Source of the DNA: Terrisporobacter sp.
GTDB taxonomy: Bacteria > Bacillota_A > Clostridia > Peptostreptococcales > Peptostreptococcaceae
Length of the DNA: 23,779 bases
Assembly: GCA_029851945.1 (NCBI GenBank)
Contig: JARKUZ010000060.1
Span: 1 to 23,779, forward strand
Reading direction: 5' to 3'
Shown here: positions 23,573 to 23,779 of the stretch, piece after piece
How the letters are laid out: each line of letters starts with the position of its first letter
Numbering within the stretch: the first letter of the stretch is position 1
Position numbers and translations under genes: made by a program
Notes under the pieces: generated by a model
The model's input: the letters and a program-made list of their open reading frames with translations, nothing else
What the model was told of the DNA's origin: nothing
Databases searched by the model: none

Positions 23573-23779
23573 ATGCAAAGAAATAATAGAAAAAATATGA
23601 GTTATTCATTTGATACAAAACTTAGGGCTGTAAAAATATATTTAGAAGAAGGCATTGGAAGTACTACAATTGCAAAGGAACTTAATTTAAGCTCTAATAA
23701 AAGAGTTCTCTTATGGGTAAAAAGATATAATGAATTCGGAGAAGATGGATTAAGGGAACGTAGAGGAACTGCTCGAGGT
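23573..23779 (+). CDS. IS3-family transposase OrfA, N-terminal part
   Basis: Sixty-nine codons are visible, from the ATG at 23573 (AAGGGG 8 nt upstream) to the window edge. MSYSFDTKLRAVKIYLEEGI, STTIAKELNLSSNKRVLLWV and YNEFGEDGLRERRGTARG form the helix-turn-helix and following segment typical of the N-terminal half of IS150-type OrfA, which binds the element's ends. The OrfB catalytic DDE part is expected to the right, normally reached by ribosomal frameshifting. Confidence 0.88.
   Translation, partial: MQRNNRKNMSYSFDTKLRAVKIYLEEGIGSTTIAKELNLSSNKRVLLWVKRYNEFGEDGLRERRGTARG

Larger units (their letters stand above)
23503..23779 (+). mobile_element. IS3-family insertion sequence, left part
   Basis: The left end appears to be TGAACTGAACCCC at 23503, resembling the TG-initiated terminal repeats of IS150-group IS3 elements. 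It is followed by a 5' region and orfA, and the element continues beyond the window. The right end, the target duplication and orfB cannot be seen, so the exact boundary is provisional. Confidence 0.75.

Noticed and set aside
1..23779. CRISPR arrays, tRNA/rRNA genes, toxin-antitoxin or phage genes
   Set aside because: I looked for spaced direct repeats, tRNA-like cloverleaf ends and typical small gene pairs and saw none.

Overview
The window is very AT-rich. Ribosome binding sites are strong AGGAGG types, promoters are spaced TTGnnn-17-TATAAT, and gene families are those of anaerobic Firmicutes (GHKL/LytTR two-component system, DUF4179 anti-sigma, [FeFe]-hydrogenase-like sensor). This suggests a low-GC Clostridia chromosome, probably Peptostreptococcaceae; the family-level guess is inference. 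There are no rRNAs, tRNAs, CRISPR arrays or phage genes. A partial IS3-family element begins at the right edge.

Layout, left to right. (1) 1-787 (-): the first part of an AlgI/PatA-type MBOAT O-acyltransferase, preceded by a long leader and an ECF-sigma-type promoter. (2) 1154-6333: an ABC exporter (ATPase plus 860-residue FtsX-type permease, -) divergent from a GHKL histidine kinase and LytTR response regulator (+). The shared intergenic region holds two good sigma-A promoters and a pair of LytTR-like direct repeats. (3) 6383-8232: small housekeeping or unknown genes (YbaK deacylase, 91-aa Cys-rich protein, GNAT acetyltransferase, BFD-like [2Fe-2S] protein). (4) 8311-10665 (-): aminopeptidase P with a Nudix hydrolase. 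(5) 10814-12270 (-): ATPase and permease of a TauBC/SsuBC-type importer without a binding protein. (6) 12454-15612 (-): three secreted or membrane-anchored genes, two resembling the TasA/camelysin fold. The first appears to start at AUA and follows a structured leader. (7) 15746-18617 (-): a putatively sensory [FeFe]-hydrogenase-like protein with Fes and PAS domains, overlapping a SpoIIE-type PP2C phosphatase. (8) 18710-21460 (-): a YtrB-like ABC ATPase, a membrane permease and an anchored extracytoplasmic protein. (9) 21778-23368 (-): an ECF sigma factor with its DUF4179 anti-sigma, behind an apparent autoregulated promoter. (10) 23503-end (+): the left end and orfA of an IS3-family insertion sequence.

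The theme is envelope sensing, modification and secretion. The most informative observation is that the ECF operon's promoter and the region upstream of the MBOAT gene, about 22 kb apart, share extended near-identity (TATAnGTAACCATTTA, 17-bp spacer, nGTCTAAT). This predicts that the O-acyltransferase belongs to the sigma factor's regulon. Other points for follow-up are the AUA start, a hairpin that would bring a distant Shine-Dalgarno to optimal spacing, the hydrogenase-phosphatase pair, and the uncharacterised secreted cluster.
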